From the NCBI RefSeq assembly GCF_018873765.1, contig NC_057925.1:2062927-2126926 (forward strand): DNA of 64,000 bases. Reading direction: 5' to 3'. The notes under the pieces were generated by a model. The model did no database searches. It was not told where the DNA came from and saw only the letters and a program-made list of their open reading frames with translations. A program made the position numbers and the translations under genes. The stretch's first letter is position 1, and each line of letters begins with the position of its first letter. Shown here one piece after another: positions 23,458-33,884 of this stretch. Source of the stretch: Telopea speciosissima (Eukaryota; Streptophyta; Magnoliopsida; Proteales; Proteaceae).

Positions 23458-24340
23458 AGCAATCTTTGTTTATCTCAAGTCACTGGCTGTACACATGGTT
23501 CTCATTAGTAGATCTTCTACATACCAAAGAAATATATTATCTTTTCATTACTTAAATTATTTTCAAATTAGACAATAAATGATTGTTCTAATTAATGTAA
23601 AGGGAAAATTAATAAATCTCATAAAAATCCCTTACTTAATCTTGTGTAAACGATCTTCTCTTGAATGAATTCTCTTTTTCCAAAAAAAAATACTTGTGTA
23701 ATACTTTATTAAAAAAAATTTATCTTACGTAATTTGTCTGTGGTCTCAAAATCAAAACCTTCCTATATTTGGCATAGAATTTTTCCTTTCCAAGATAAAG
23801 ATGAACATGAGCTCATGATTAACCTAATTGGTGACAAGTTGCTAGGGAATGGTATCATTAATTGTGTTTGTCAAAATTAACAAAAGAATTCTTGGTCATG
23901 TAGTCCAAAGGATATATTGGGATCATTACGAATATCTACCACAAGACTCGAAATGGGATAAAAATTTGTGGATATGTAGATTCCAAAGATTCCTTACTTT
24001 ACCTACGAAGTTTTAGCTGAAATGAAATTGATTAAGTGGCAAAATAAATCATTGAAAAATCAAAGACTACAATGCGGGTGCATATCAATACTTGAACTAT
24101 TAAGAGGGTGCATCTGAATACATAGGAAGGTAAAATATTGAGTTTGAGTTTGAAATTTGACATAAGACTAGTATAGACCATTCCCTAGTCCCTACATATC
24201 TAATAGTTGAAGCTGCCATATCACCTTTCCATATGGTAAAACTAAGTAGATGGTCTATAGATATGCATCTAGGCTTGATGGTTTAGGTCCAAGAAATCTT
24301 CCGCCCTCCCAAGCAAGCTCAAAAGTGGTAAGTTCGATTT

Positions 24341-25317
24341 TGAGAATTGCGCTAACAGAGAAATAAAGAGGGATAATTATGTAGGAACAATTTTCTTTCA
24401 TCCGTGGTGAAGAGAGAATCTCTTAATACATAATTCTTATGTTAGGAAGGGACTCTTGAAAGCCAAGGACATTTTAGACTTTGTACAGTAGAGTAGAGGG
24501 AATAGTGAAACCTAAGGGTGTCAATTCTAGGCCCGACAATCGACTACCTTGCGTTTATGGGTGTTAGTTTGTACAGTTTCGATTTGGTACAAGATACACA
24601 TGTAGAAACCAAAACAAAATCGAACCGCCAATAAGAGCACATTTTTTTAATCAATTCAAATTGACCCTATTTGATCGGTTTAATTCGGTTTAGGTCCTAT
24701 CACCCACAAAGACATTTTGAATTGACCCCTCCAACTACTAGTAAAGATTGATTTGAAGTTTTGAACACAATGCATATCCATTGAGGAAATGGAAGGTTCT
24801 AGTATCTTCTTTCAAGGAAGAATCAACGAAATATAGTTCAAAGTTAATAGTGTATATTTAATCACTTAGATTCATAAAGATGAATATTCAACAATTGTCC
24901 CAAGCTTGCTTGTAACTTAATGATGTTTTATGCCTTTATCTTTAACAACTAGCGTTAATGGTTTTTAAAGTGCTTTTAGTGGTAGGCCACAAACCCAATT
25001 CTAAGATGTTATTCTTGTTTATTGTAAATTTGTTTTGATTCTAACTAATCGATTTCACCCTTGAAACCAAAATCAAACCGAATCAAGAAATTATTCATTA
25101 TTTTAAAATTAAAATTGAATTATATTAATGGTTGGTTTCAATTTTGGTTCCAAATCGACACTTTTACTCGCACTAAAAATGCTCAATTATTAATCAATCG
25201 ATGCTTGAACAGTTGAATCTAACACTATTTAATAATCGATTGAATCAATATGGGGATTCAACCAATCAATTCAAGTTGGACCTACCAATGCGTGCCAACT
25301 TTTAATACTCCTACTTA
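24341..25317. other. Intergenic, no gene
   Basis: No gene is seen. AATCGGTTT/TTCGGTTTAG-rich text at about 24620-25160 is a degraded dispersed repeat of uncertain class. Confidence 0.4.
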
Positions 25318-25458
25318 AGGGAGAGCGTTCTTTGTGAGGGAATGTAGAAGCCATGCATGCTAGCATCTCAAGGACTAGATTTCTGCTTTTCATGGGGCGG
25401 GGCGATCATTTCACTCCCCATTGTGTCTATGTCCCCCTCCCCCTCCCCCTCGGAGAGA
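25318..25458. mobile_element. MITE-like element, family C relative
   Basis: GGGAGAGCGTTCTTTGTGAG at one end is roughly complementary to CTCGGAGAGAACATTCTCC at the other. The core is GGGGCGGGGCGATCATTTCA. Mirror copy: about 35815-35960. Confidence 0.45.
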
Positions 25459-25689
25459 ACATTCTCCACTTAGTTAATTACCTACAACCCTGATTATATG
25501 AGATTCCCTATGACAATACAAACCATATGTTCCCATAGACACTACATTAAGTATATATAGCGAATTCTTATCGAATGAATAAAGTGTTGACTATTCAAGA
25601 TTCCTGTTAGATACATGACAAACCGACCTAAATTAAATCAAATTTTATTTGAAAGGACAGTGAAGAACACATCTCTTTTTGTTTATTAA

Positions 25690-26075
25690 TTTTTTGGGAT
25701 AAAGTTATCTGCATTTGGGATGCTAGGTACGCCTAGACACATGGAGGGTGGGTGAAATGATCGGTCTACCTTTAGATGACTCAAACCCTGCCATGTCCCA
25801 CCTCATGTGTCTAGGTGCAGCCTATGCTAAGATGCACTCCCGAATTGAGATCGCGAGCCTTAATTTTTTCTTTTATCATTTCATTTTTATTAAATTTCTC
25901 ATGTTTTTTTTATTTTTTAATTTTCATCTTTTTATTATTCTTTTTAATTTTGGAAAAAGAATATTACCTGTGTGGCTCTTGTTTCAGGATCCGTTAAATA
26001 AAAAATTATATTTGTGTTGATGATCTTGCGTACGCTCTCATTGGCCTTCGCATCGGTGTAGGCGCTATACAACCA
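25690..26075. mobile_element. Family C relative with AT-rich insert
   Basis: GCTAGGTACGCCTAGACACA and CATGTGTCTAGGTGCAGCC form an inverted pair about 75-100 bp apart. A T-rich stretch follows, then GGCCTTCGCATCGGTGTAGG text like that at 13350. The open frames here are low-complexity and not credible genes. Mirror copy: about 35200-35590. Confidence 0.4.
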
Positions 26076-26164
26076 TACAACAATCTCTTTTTCTTAAATT
26101 TTTTTTTTTATCCAAAATTGTATTGTTCCTAGACGATTTGATATTGATACATAACAATCAACAT

Positions 26165-26440
26165 AGCGCAATATGATGATTTAGTGATATGTTGCAATGA
26201 CGATGATTTGGTGATATGGTATCATGGCGTGATTTGGCGATAATATATCACTATGGTGATAATTTAGCGATATGGTGACATGGCAACAATAAATCATTAT
26301 GACGATTTAATGACATGGTGTCATTGCGTCGATTTGGGGATATGATGATACAACAATTTCATGATAAGATGCGACGTGAACGTAATTTGACAAAATGGCA
26401 ATTTGATTTTATGATATTATGGCAATTAGATTGAGGACGA
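26165..26440. repeat. Degenerate minisatellite (GATTTAGYGATATGGTG units)
   Basis: About seven degenerate units of roughly 35 bp alternate GATTTRGTGATATGGT with CATGGCG- or CAATGACGAT-type text. The units contain YGATATGG/CCATRTC half-palindromes. Mirror copy: about 34835-35115. Confidence 0.6.
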
Positions 26441-27007
26441 TATCAATCCAATACCAATTTTTATCAATATTTTATTATTTTTTAAGAAAAAAAAAGTAAT
26501 TGATCGATACAATTGGAAGAGAAAATGAATAGAATTTCAAATATCAAACTCCCACCATTACAAGGAGCCAAGTGGCAAACATGACCTCTATTATACCGCC
26601 AAATGTTCACCGTTGCCCCACCAATACTTCAGAAGATTTTAATTCCATGATATTATGCCACAGGTATAAACAGATTTTTTTTTTTTTTTAATAAAAATCC
26701 ATATACTTTAACAATTAAGGCTAATATTTTTTTTTTGGTGAATATAGACTTTTTTTTATGTGTATAATAGGAAGAAGATCTAAGACTCACTTTCATCTTT
26801 AATTCTGTAAAAGGGATTTAAATAGCCGACCAAAACATGTGACTTTAAAGTCTTTTAAGGCTAAATGTGCTTTTCTCTTTTTCAAAGAAATCTAGCCAAA
26901 AAGGGTAATGGATCTATTATGAGAAATTCTTCTAAGGTCTTATCAAAAAAATAAAATAAAACTCTTCCAAGTGCCACTTGACCAACTTTACTTTTCTTTC
27001 ATGTGCG

Positions 27008-27008
27008 T

Positions 27009-27035
<27 letters not shown>
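27008..27035. repeat. GA microsatellite
   Basis: An uninterrupted GA run of about 26 bases; the mirror TC run is at 34243-34271. Confidence 0.9.
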
Positions 27036-27039
<4 letters not shown>

Positions 27040-27138
27040 TGAGCCATTTGAATGATTGATGGGATGAGCACATGTGGGATGAGCACATGGATTTCGAGTT
27101 TAAATAGAATATACCAAGTTTACCTTCACCCATAAGAC

Positions 27139-27393
27139 ATGGTTTGAGGTATCGGTATTGGATCGCTTGATATGGTCGATCTGTACGGTTTGAAGGTGAT
27201 CGATATCGATACCTGGTCAATAATATATCGATAGGATAGTATGAACAAGGGTAAAATAGTCAAGAAAACCCATTTTTAAGGAAACCTAAGAGTAAACTTG
27301 TCCGATATGGTCAATCCATTTCGATACCATATCGGTATTGTATTCGTTTGAAGATGATAGATACCCGATCCAATACTGTGCACTAAAACCATG
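27139..27393. repeat. TATCGGTATCG-family element, locus F
   Basis: It begins ATGGTTTGAGGTATCGGTAT and ends CACTAAAACCATGATCC. The central core AACCCATTTTTAAGGAAACC matches locus E. Mirror copy: 33885-34143. Confidence 0.6.
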
Positions 27394-27435
27394 ATCCATA
27401 CTTAAGAGGGATTTTTTCTTTAAAAAAAAAAATTA

Positions 27436-27665
27436 TGGGAGAAAGTTCTCTACGTGCCTACACAACCTGGGTGCGGTTTCAAGCAAATGAGAGAGTCTCC
27501 TTTAGAATCTGGCAATAAAGGAAGGAGCATTTATGACATATCACCTCCTTACATGAACAATGATATGTGAGCATTCATGAGGGGTGGGGCGATCATTTCA
27601 CCTCCCATTGTACTAGGTGTGGCCCCTAGCCCTGCATCCCACTCAGGGAACTTTTCTCCTTTAAA
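27436..27665. mobile_element. MITE-like element, family C relative
   Basis: ATGGGAGAAAGTTCTCTACG at one end pairs with CAGGGAACTTTTCTCC at the other. The core is GGGGTGGGGCGATCATTTCA. Mirror copy: about 33600-33842. Confidence 0.5.
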
Positions 27666-27727
27666 CAAATAAGGCTTTCAATGACAATAGTTGCCATATC
27701 ACCTTTCCATGAGGCATGTTCGGTGAC

Positions 27728-27976
27728 TACACGGTTCAGGTTATCGACATCATATCGGCCATGTCAAAAACAGTATGTACCACTATCGTTAGTATCCGAT
27801 AGATACCAATATTTTCGGTGGTATCGATCGAGGAGGGTAAAATACTTAAAAAAACAACTAAAGTATCGATAATTTAAAAGATAAAATGATTCAATCCAAC
27901 TCGATATGACCGATTCATATCAATATTGACGATATTTACTGAGACCAAGACCGATACCGATACCAACACCCCAAAC
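27728..27976. repeat. TATCGGTATCG-family element, locus G
   Basis: It contains GGTTATCGACATCATATCGG at one end and CGATACCGATACCAACACC at the other, with an AT-rich core. Mirror copy: 33300-33545. Confidence 0.55.
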
Positions 27977-28371
27977 CTTGAGTGGCTGGAAAGTAATTTA
28001 TCCTTTCCACAATAGTTGTCTATAAAGGTATTATTTTTTTTTAATATTTTAACAATATTTCTAGACTAATAAGAAGACCCCTCTTTTGTGGGTTTTGATC
28101 CTAGAGTCTCGCCTTATAAACTGGTATTGAGGACTGTAATTAACGTTATTAAACAACCATTGGGAGTATGTGTGTGTGGAGTTCTCAAATTGATAATGAC
28201 AACTTAATAGCACTATTATTGTATGATTACATTATTTTGATTAATTTTTCTACACTCATAAATATTTATAATCAAATTAAAATCGTTTTAAATAACTTGT
28301 CTTGACTGTTGATGCCTCAAATTCTATTTTCATTAATGGGTGAAACTTCTATGGCTTTCATAATAGTGAAT

Positions 28372-28531
28372 TTAGCTCATCTCCACGAGTCCAGCACGCC
28401 TAGAGTGTTGCCGGCCGTTGGGCTATACCGCACATATTTCTAGGTGTGCATCGAGATGTGTGCAGCACAGCTCAACCGCTGGATGCTCCGTGGCAGCACC
28501 CTGGGCTTTAGGCCCCCTGGAGATGATCCTG
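28372..28531. mobile_element. Foldback MITE, family B, locus 2
   Basis: The 160 bp element starts TTAGCTCATCTCCACGAGTC and ends CCCCCTGGAGATGATCCTGA, inverted relative to locus 1. The two arms of the window differ here by one indel and one substitution in about 165 bases. Mirror copy: 32742-32903. Confidence 0.7.
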
Positions 28532-28927
28532 ATCCAGTACTAGTTGGTTAGTTGCTGGTACCAAGGTTTGAAAAATCGATTTGGGTTGCCGATTCAGATT
28601 GGACTGATCCAAATCAAATACTAATGTTTAGGGTTTTTTTTTTTTTTTTTACAAGTATTTAGTAGAACGTAAACTTTAATCACCAGAGGATTTCATGTAA
28701 ATATAACAAAGTGAGAAAGATTGTTATGAAATTATCAATATATGTTTTTTTCCTATGAAAGGTTCTTGAAATCAACACAAAATGTCTTCTGAAAGGGCAA
28801 AAAATTTGTGTGGTGTGCGTTGTGTATATCTGTCTTTTCATGATTTTAAAAGCTAATTAAACTTTTGGGATTGTCGTGTGGTTTGTGTGATTACCCAAAA
28901 AACAAAAGGCAACAAATTTCATAAATC

Positions 28928-29027
28928 NNNNNNNNNNNNNNNNNNNNNNNNNNNNNNNNNNNNNNNNNNNNNNNNNNNNNNNNNNNNNNNNNNNNNNNNN
29001 NNNNNNNNNNNNNNNNNNNNNNNNNNN
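28928..29027. other. Assembly gap, 100 N
   Basis: Exactly 100 N, a conventional placeholder for a scaffold join of unknown size. The left arm ends at the last base before it. The sequence after it (from 29028) is unrelated to the left arm until 32347 in reverse orientation. Confidence 0.99.
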
Positions 29028-29113
29028 ATTTCATTCCAATGGTTCACATCAAGCTAGATTTCAAAAAAATTCCTGAAAAAAACTTTACTACCTCAACTTT
29101 TACAATAGCTAAT

Positions 29114-29400
29114 AAGAGAGAGAGAGAGAGAGAGAAATGATTAAGAAGTAAAAACAGAGCACCTCACAAGTGAGGTTAGACTCCTAAATCTCCACAACTT
29201 GACAGAGAGAGAGAGAGGTGATTATGAAGTAAAAAACAGAGAGCAGGGAGCATCTCACAAGTGTGGTTTAAACTCTTAAATCTCCACAAAACAACCTGAG
29301 AGAGAGAGAGAGAGAGAGATGATTAAGAAGTATGAACAGAGGAGGCAGGGAGAGCCTTCCAAGTGTGGTTAGAGACTTAAATCTCAACACAACAACCTGA
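29114..29400. repeat. Three tandem units derived from the F-box gene 3' end
   Basis: Three imperfect units of about 90-100 bp each open with a GA microsatellite (29114, 29203 and 29298). Each continues with GAAGTA(T/A)AAACAGAG-type text, CAAGTG-GGTTA and AATCTC-ACA. The third unit contains the last codons and the TAA stop of the F-box/kelch gene. The other two carry mutated copies of the same terminal codons. Confidence 0.75.
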
Positions 29401-30387
29401 GTGAATAAATCCAGAAAACTGATCGGGTATATCAATCTTCTGAAATTTATTGTTTTGCCCTCCATTCTCTACCAAGAAGACCCCTTGGGTTGCATCAAGG
29501 TGAGCCGAGCCGGCCACAAGGGTTCTCTCTCCCAGTCCCACTGCGCATGCCCCTGCTCCAACTGCTGCATCCGCATCAGCCCAGCAAATCAACTTCCCGT
29601 CTTTGCCCACATCAACACACCCCCTGGGGCATCGATCCGCCACCCACGCCTCCTCCACTAGGCGCCACCGATTCAATCCGAGTTCGAAAACCTCTGCGCT
29701 CCTCACAAACCTCCCCTGATGCTCTGTCCCATACCCGCTCACTACCCAAAACTCGTTCCCCACCACCACACCTTCGCATTCGTCTCGTTCTTCGCTCATG
29801 GAACACAACTCCTCCCACTCGTCTCGTCTCACATCGTACGCCCATGCCGACCTCATCGCATTCTTGCTCTCGTCATGGCCGCCCGCCACAAACACCCTTC
29901 CTTCCACCGCACCTGCCGCAAAGAAAGATCGCTTCGAAGGCATGTCTTTGCCTTTTCTCCATTTCCGAGATGTGAAATCATAGACGAATACGTCCTTCAC
30001 AGGGTCCCAACTCGCCGGGTCCCATCCACCCATAAGAACGAGTTTCCCCTCCACGCTCGATATTCGACAGAATAGCGGCAGCCCATCTGGGTAACTTGGA
30101 ATAGCTTCCAATCGCTCCCAACTCCGACTTAGCGGGTCGAACACGGCTATCCCGTAAGGTGGCGGCCCAGCCGGTTTCCGCCCGTCGCTGATGGCAGGGA
30201 GAGACTGAACCAAGCAAGCCACCTTGTGGGTATTCCCAGTTTGTTTCCTCAGCTGGTAAAATGCCGGGCTTTTGAGCAGCTCTCGCCATCGACTGCAAAC
30301 TTGGACGGCGACTTGGTGCGCCGTGTACGGCAACCGAGTCAAGCACTCAAGACCAATTTCTTCGGGTAGACCTGGAATCAACTCCAT
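29377..30387 (-). CDS. F-box/kelch-repeat protein, KMD/KFB type
   Basis: This is an intronless 336-codon gene, starting ATG at 30387 and ending TAA at 29377. Residues 1-48 form an F-box (ELIPGLPEEIGLECLTRL then CSRWRELLKSPAF), the part that binds SKP1 in SCF ubiquitin ligases. Residues about 105-260 form kelch repeats with GG doublets in VLMGGWDP and VFVAGGHDE, and Y/W spacing in FVYDFTSRKWRKG and WAYDVRRDEWEEL. The end, GFIHSGCCVEI, is typical of the plant subfamily that includes Arabidopsis KISS ME DEADLY/KFB proteins. Those proteins target phenylalanine ammonia-lyase and type-B response regulators for degradation; the same role here is inference. The reading frame is GC-richer than its surroundings and undamaged. 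The last codons lie inside a tandemly repeated segment. It is the only gene in the single-copy centre. Confidence 0.93.
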   Translation of the reverse strand: MELIPGLPEEIGLECLTRLPYTAHQVAVQVCSRWRELLKSPAFYQLRKQTGNTHKVACLVQSLPAISDGRKPAGPPPYGIAVFDPLSRSWERLEAIPSYPDGLPLFCRISSVEGKLVLMGGWDPASWDPVKDVFVYDFTSRKWRKGKDMPSKRSFFAAGAVEGRVFVAGGHDESKNAMRSAWAYDVRRDEWEELCSMSEERDECEGVVVGNEFWVVSGYGTEHQGRFVRSAEVFELGLNRWRLVEEAWVADRCPRGCVDVGKDGKLICWADADAAVGAGACAVGLGERTLVAGSAHLDATQGVFLVENGGQNNKFQKIDIPDQFSGFIHSGCCVEI

Positions 30388-30497
30388 CTTTTCTTCTTTC
30401 CGTTATCGAAAACTCAAAAAGAATGATCTGCGTGACTGCGTCTCTCTTTGGCTATTTGAGAGGTAGGATATGAAGTGGTGGTGGCTTCTCAGTTGGG

Positions 30498-30505
30498 TAT
30501 TTATA
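30498..30505 (-). promoter_or_regulatory. TATA box of the F-box/kelch gene
   Basis: TATAAATA on the minus strand, in the context GTATAAATACCC, lies about 111 bp upstream of the start codon. A start site about 30 bases downstream would give an 80-base 5' UTR. No competing TATA motif is nearer the gene. Confidence 0.65.
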
Positions 30506-31042
30506 CAAACAGTTAGAGAGCAGATCACGATCGATTAGCCACAATCTTCTACTGCCACTTGGAGCTCTAGGGTTGGACGGCTGGCTGAGTAGACACAATT
30601 GCTTAGGGTTTCAATCAAGTGTCACAAATGGGGCTTCTCTTGTGGTCCGGGGTGTAAATTTCTATTACGGGTTGAAAACTATCTAGAAAGAAAAAAAAGA
30701 AAGAGAAAGGATTGCACTCAAAGTGTTTGACTGGTGGTTTGAGAGGAAAAGCCGATAAGGGTTTAAGGCTAATGGGCCCACAAGGAGGCCTAGCAATGTT
30801 TGTAGCAATGTTTGTGGATCCCGTTTTGGCAAGATGGGCTGATTGATAGATCAAAATCAGGTGGAAAGCGCCACGTGGATGGATAAAAAGATAAACTTTT
30901 GGGTCTTGATGAGTTGGAATGTTCTTGTCTTGATCCTTGTGTTCTTTGCTTTCGATTCTAGAGCAAAGAGATAGAGTTGTAACACTAGCTAGATAGAACC
31001 AAAAACAGTGAGTTCTAGAAGGAAAGCGAAAGATGCCCACAG

Positions 31043-31860
31043 GTTAGGGTAAATTGGAAAATGGCTTTTAAAATTTAGTTTATGATTTAAAAATAGTCCC
31101 ATGAGCTGCATATGGTGGTCCTTATAGGACAATTTTAAATGTGAGAAAAGGAGTTCATATTTTATCTTTGTTACATTTTCTTTCTAAATAATGAGAAATA
31201 GTTTGAGAGAAAAGGGTATACTTTAGAACCACAGGTTCAAGAACCAGAAATAAATAGGCTTACTTCTTAAATTAAAATTTCAATTCGAACCATTTATGTC
31301 TTGGAGAAATCGTTTCTTAATTTATGGTAAAATAATTTATATAGCACAGGTCAGAAATGGTGAAATCACTATTGAGAAATTGAAGAGAGAGAGTTGACGT
31401 TGTATGAGTAGGTTGGGGATCATAGTTTGAGCGATATTATGTACTTAGAAAGTTAGTGTAAATTTGAAAATAGTTTTTAAAAACAAGTTTATAATTTAAA
31501 AAGTCCCATAAGCTATGGTGGTCCAATAAGAGTTATTTTTAATAAGGTTAGAAAACAAGTTGGCATTTTATCTTTGTTACATTTTTTTTTAATAATGAGA
31601 AACAATTTGAGAGGACGAAGTCAACCCCAGAACTATCGGTTCAAGAATAAAAAATAAATAGGCCTACTCCTTAATTAAATTAAAATTAAAATCCAAACTT
31701 AGAATCAGATTGATGAATTTACCATGGAGGATGAGAACGTCAATTCTCAACCATTTATACATTAGAGAAACCATTTCTTATTTTGTGCTAAAGAAGTCAC
31801 AGACCAAAATTGGTGAAATTATATATATATATATTGAGAGAGGGTTCTTTTCACAACTAA
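31043..31860. repeat. Diverged tandem duplication of about 410 bp
   Basis: Two colinear copies start GTTAGGGTAAATTGGAAAAT (31043) and GTTAGTGTAAATTTGAAAAT (31453). Both contain AGTCCCAT-AGCT, TTTATCTTTGTTACATTTT, AATAATGAGAAA and GGTTCAAGAA, and both end near a GGTGAAAT motif. Divergence is roughly 15-20 % with many indels, so the duplication is old. It lies upstream of the F-box gene and encodes nothing recognisable. Confidence 0.7.
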
Positions 31861-32346
31861 AGGATTGAAAGGATACATCATATCTTACACAATTGTGCGA
31901 CGTAGAAAGATGATGTGTTAATTTTCACCACATGATAAATAAGGCATGATCTGGAATGAATTTGTCATATTTTTGTGCTTTAGTATGTCATTTGATCCTT
32001 ACCAAATTAAAATTGTCATTGTTTTTTTTTTTTGATAAGCAATTATGTCATTTGATCTCTAGCTAGCTAGCTAGCTAGCTTGAATTTGATATGCAAGCAT
32101 TAGACCTTTTTGGTTTACTTATACATAGATTTTAGATCCTAGTTACGTGTCAAGTTTTGGACCACATGGGAAGGCCTTTTTTGGTGGTTACCAAGAACCC
32201 TAGCGTCGAAATATGTCTTTTATTTTTTAATTTTAATCAATACTTTGCACAAATTTTTTTTTTAATAAAAAAAAGAGATTGAAAAACTTACTCAAATAAG
32301 CTTTTTCTTATTTAATAATGATAAAGAAGGAAAGTATAAGAAAAAG
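31861..32346. other. Intergenic centre, no gene
   Basis: No gene is seen. A GCTA tetranucleotide run (about 32060-32080) and a T tract near 32025 flanked by the direct repeat TATGTCATTTGATC (31983 and 32044) are present; the latter suggests a tiny retroposed tail. Confidence 0.4.
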
Positions 32347-32741
32347 GATTTATGAAATTTGTTGCCTTTTGTTTTTTGGGTAATCACACAAACCACACGA
32401 CAATCCCAAAAGTTTAATTAGCTTTTAAAATCATGAAAAGACAGATATACACAACGCACACCACACAAATTTTTTGCCCTTTCAGAAGACATTTTGTGTT
32501 GATTTCAAGAACCTTTCATAGGAAAAAAACATATATTGATAATTTCATAACAATCTTTCTCACTTTGTTATATTTACATGAAATCCTCTGGTGATTAAAG
32601 TTTACGTTCTACTAAATACTTGTAAAAAAAAAAAAAAAAACCCTAAACATTAGTATTTGATTTGGATCAGTCCAATCTGAATCGGCAACCCAAATCGATT
32701 TTTCAAACCTTGGTACCAGCAACTAACCAACTAGTACTGGA

Positions 32742-32903
32742 TCAGGATCATCTCCAGGGGGCCTAAAGCCCAGGGTGCTGCCACGGAGCATCCAGCGGTT
32801 GAGCTGTGCTGCACACATCTCGATGCACACCTAGAAATATGTGCGGTATAGCCCAACGGCTGGCAACACTCTAGGCGTGCTGGACTCCGTGGAGATGAGC
32901 TAA
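32742..32903. mobile_element. Foldback MITE, family B, locus 2 (mirror)
   Basis: It begins TCAGGATCATCTCCAGGGGG and ends GGAGATGAGCTAAATTC. Mirror of 28372-28531. Confidence 0.7.
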
Positions 32904-33299
32904 ATTCACTATTATGAAAGCCATAGAAGTTTCACCCATTAATGAAAATAGAATTTGAGGCATCAACAGTCAAGACAAGTTATTTAAAACGATTTTAATT
33001 TGATTATAAATATTTATGAGTGTAGAAAAATTAATCAAAATAATGTAATCATACAATAATAGTGCTATTAAGTTGTCATTATCAATTTGAGAACTCCACA
33101 CACACATACTCCCAATGGTTGTTTAATAACGTTAATTACAGTCCTCAATACCAGTTTATAAGGCGAGACTCTAGGATCAAAACCCACAAAAGAGGGGTCT
33201 TCTTATTAGTCTAGAAATATTGTTAAAATATTAAAAAAAAATAATACCTTTATAGACAACTATTGTGGAAAGGATAAATTACTTTCCAGCCACTCAAGG

Positions 33300-33545
33300 T
33301 TTGGGGTGTTGGTATCGGTATCGGTCTTGGTCTCAGTAAATATCGTCAATATTGATATGAATCGGTCATATCGAGTTGGATTGAATCATTTTATCTTTTA
33401 AATTATCGATACTTTAGTTGTTTTTTTTAACTATTTTACCCTCCTCAGTACTGATACCACCGAAAATATTGGTATCTATCAGATACTAACGATAGTGGTA
33501 CATACTGTTTGACATGGCCGATATGATGTCGATAACCTGAACCGT
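33300..33545. repeat. TATCGGTATCG-family element, locus G (mirror)
   Basis: It begins TTTGGGGTGTTGGTATCGGT. Mirror of 27728-27976, with several substitutions in the central core. Confidence 0.55.
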
Positions 33546-33599
33546 GTAGTCACCGAACATGCCTCATGGAAAGGTGATATGGCAACTATTGTCATTGAA

Positions 33600-33842
33600 A
33601 GCCTTATTTGTTTAAAGGAGAAAAGTTCCCTGAGTGGGATGCAGGGCTAGGGGCCACACCTAGTACAATGGGAGGTGAAATGATCGCCCCACCCCTCATG
33701 AATGCTCACATATCATTGTTCATGTAAGGAGGTGATATGTCATAAATGCTCCTTCCTTTATTGCCAGATTCTAAAGGAGACTCTCTCATTTGCTTGAAAC
33801 CGCACCCAGGTTGTGTAGGCACGTAGAGAACTTTCTCCCATA
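33600..33842. mobile_element. Family C relative (mirror)
   Basis: Mirror of 27436-27665, with the complementary core TGATCGCCCCACCCC. Confidence 0.45.
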
Positions 33843-33884
33843 ATTTTTTTTTTTTAAAGAAAAAAATCCCTCTTAAGTATGGAT

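Larger units (their letters stand above)
20815..24340. repeat. Diverged duplicated unit 2 (front and rear modules)
   Basis: This unit is homologous to 14990-18255 from its first bases (ATGACATGTA, GTTAGCATCTCCATTA-type text) to the rear module at 23745-24240. Front-module copies lie at about 21055-21335 and 21711-22060, and rear-module copies at 23105-23215 and 23745-24240. LINE tails, a family A MITE and a CGGATACGGAT element have inserted since. Mirror copy: about 36930-40440. Confidence 0.65.
5247..28927 (+). repeat. Left arm of the giant inverted repeat
   Basis: This 23.7 kb block is found again in reverse complement at 32347-64000. Order and orientation of every recognisable element are preserved: DUF620 exons 1-2, all short repeats, the LINE fragment, the 65 bp and 126 bp tandem repeats and the solo-LTR-like insertion. 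Its inner end coincides exactly with the N gap. The outer limit given here is only where the right arm leaves the window. It lacks the pararetrovirus present in the right arm. Confidence 0.95.

Noticed and set aside
25748..26020. 90-codon frame rich in phenylalanine and leucine, resembling a membrane protein
   Set aside because: It is an AT-rich low-complexity stretch within a family C relative, with no start context or conserved segment.
29401..30075. Several plus-strand frames over the F-box/kelch gene
   Set aside because: They are antisense shadows of a GC-rich coding region with no motif of their own.
30615..31040. 141-codon open frame upstream of the F-box gene
   Set aside because: It has low-complexity phenylalanine runs, no domain, no second copy for comparison, and it overlaps the start of the tandem duplication; it looks like a chance frame.
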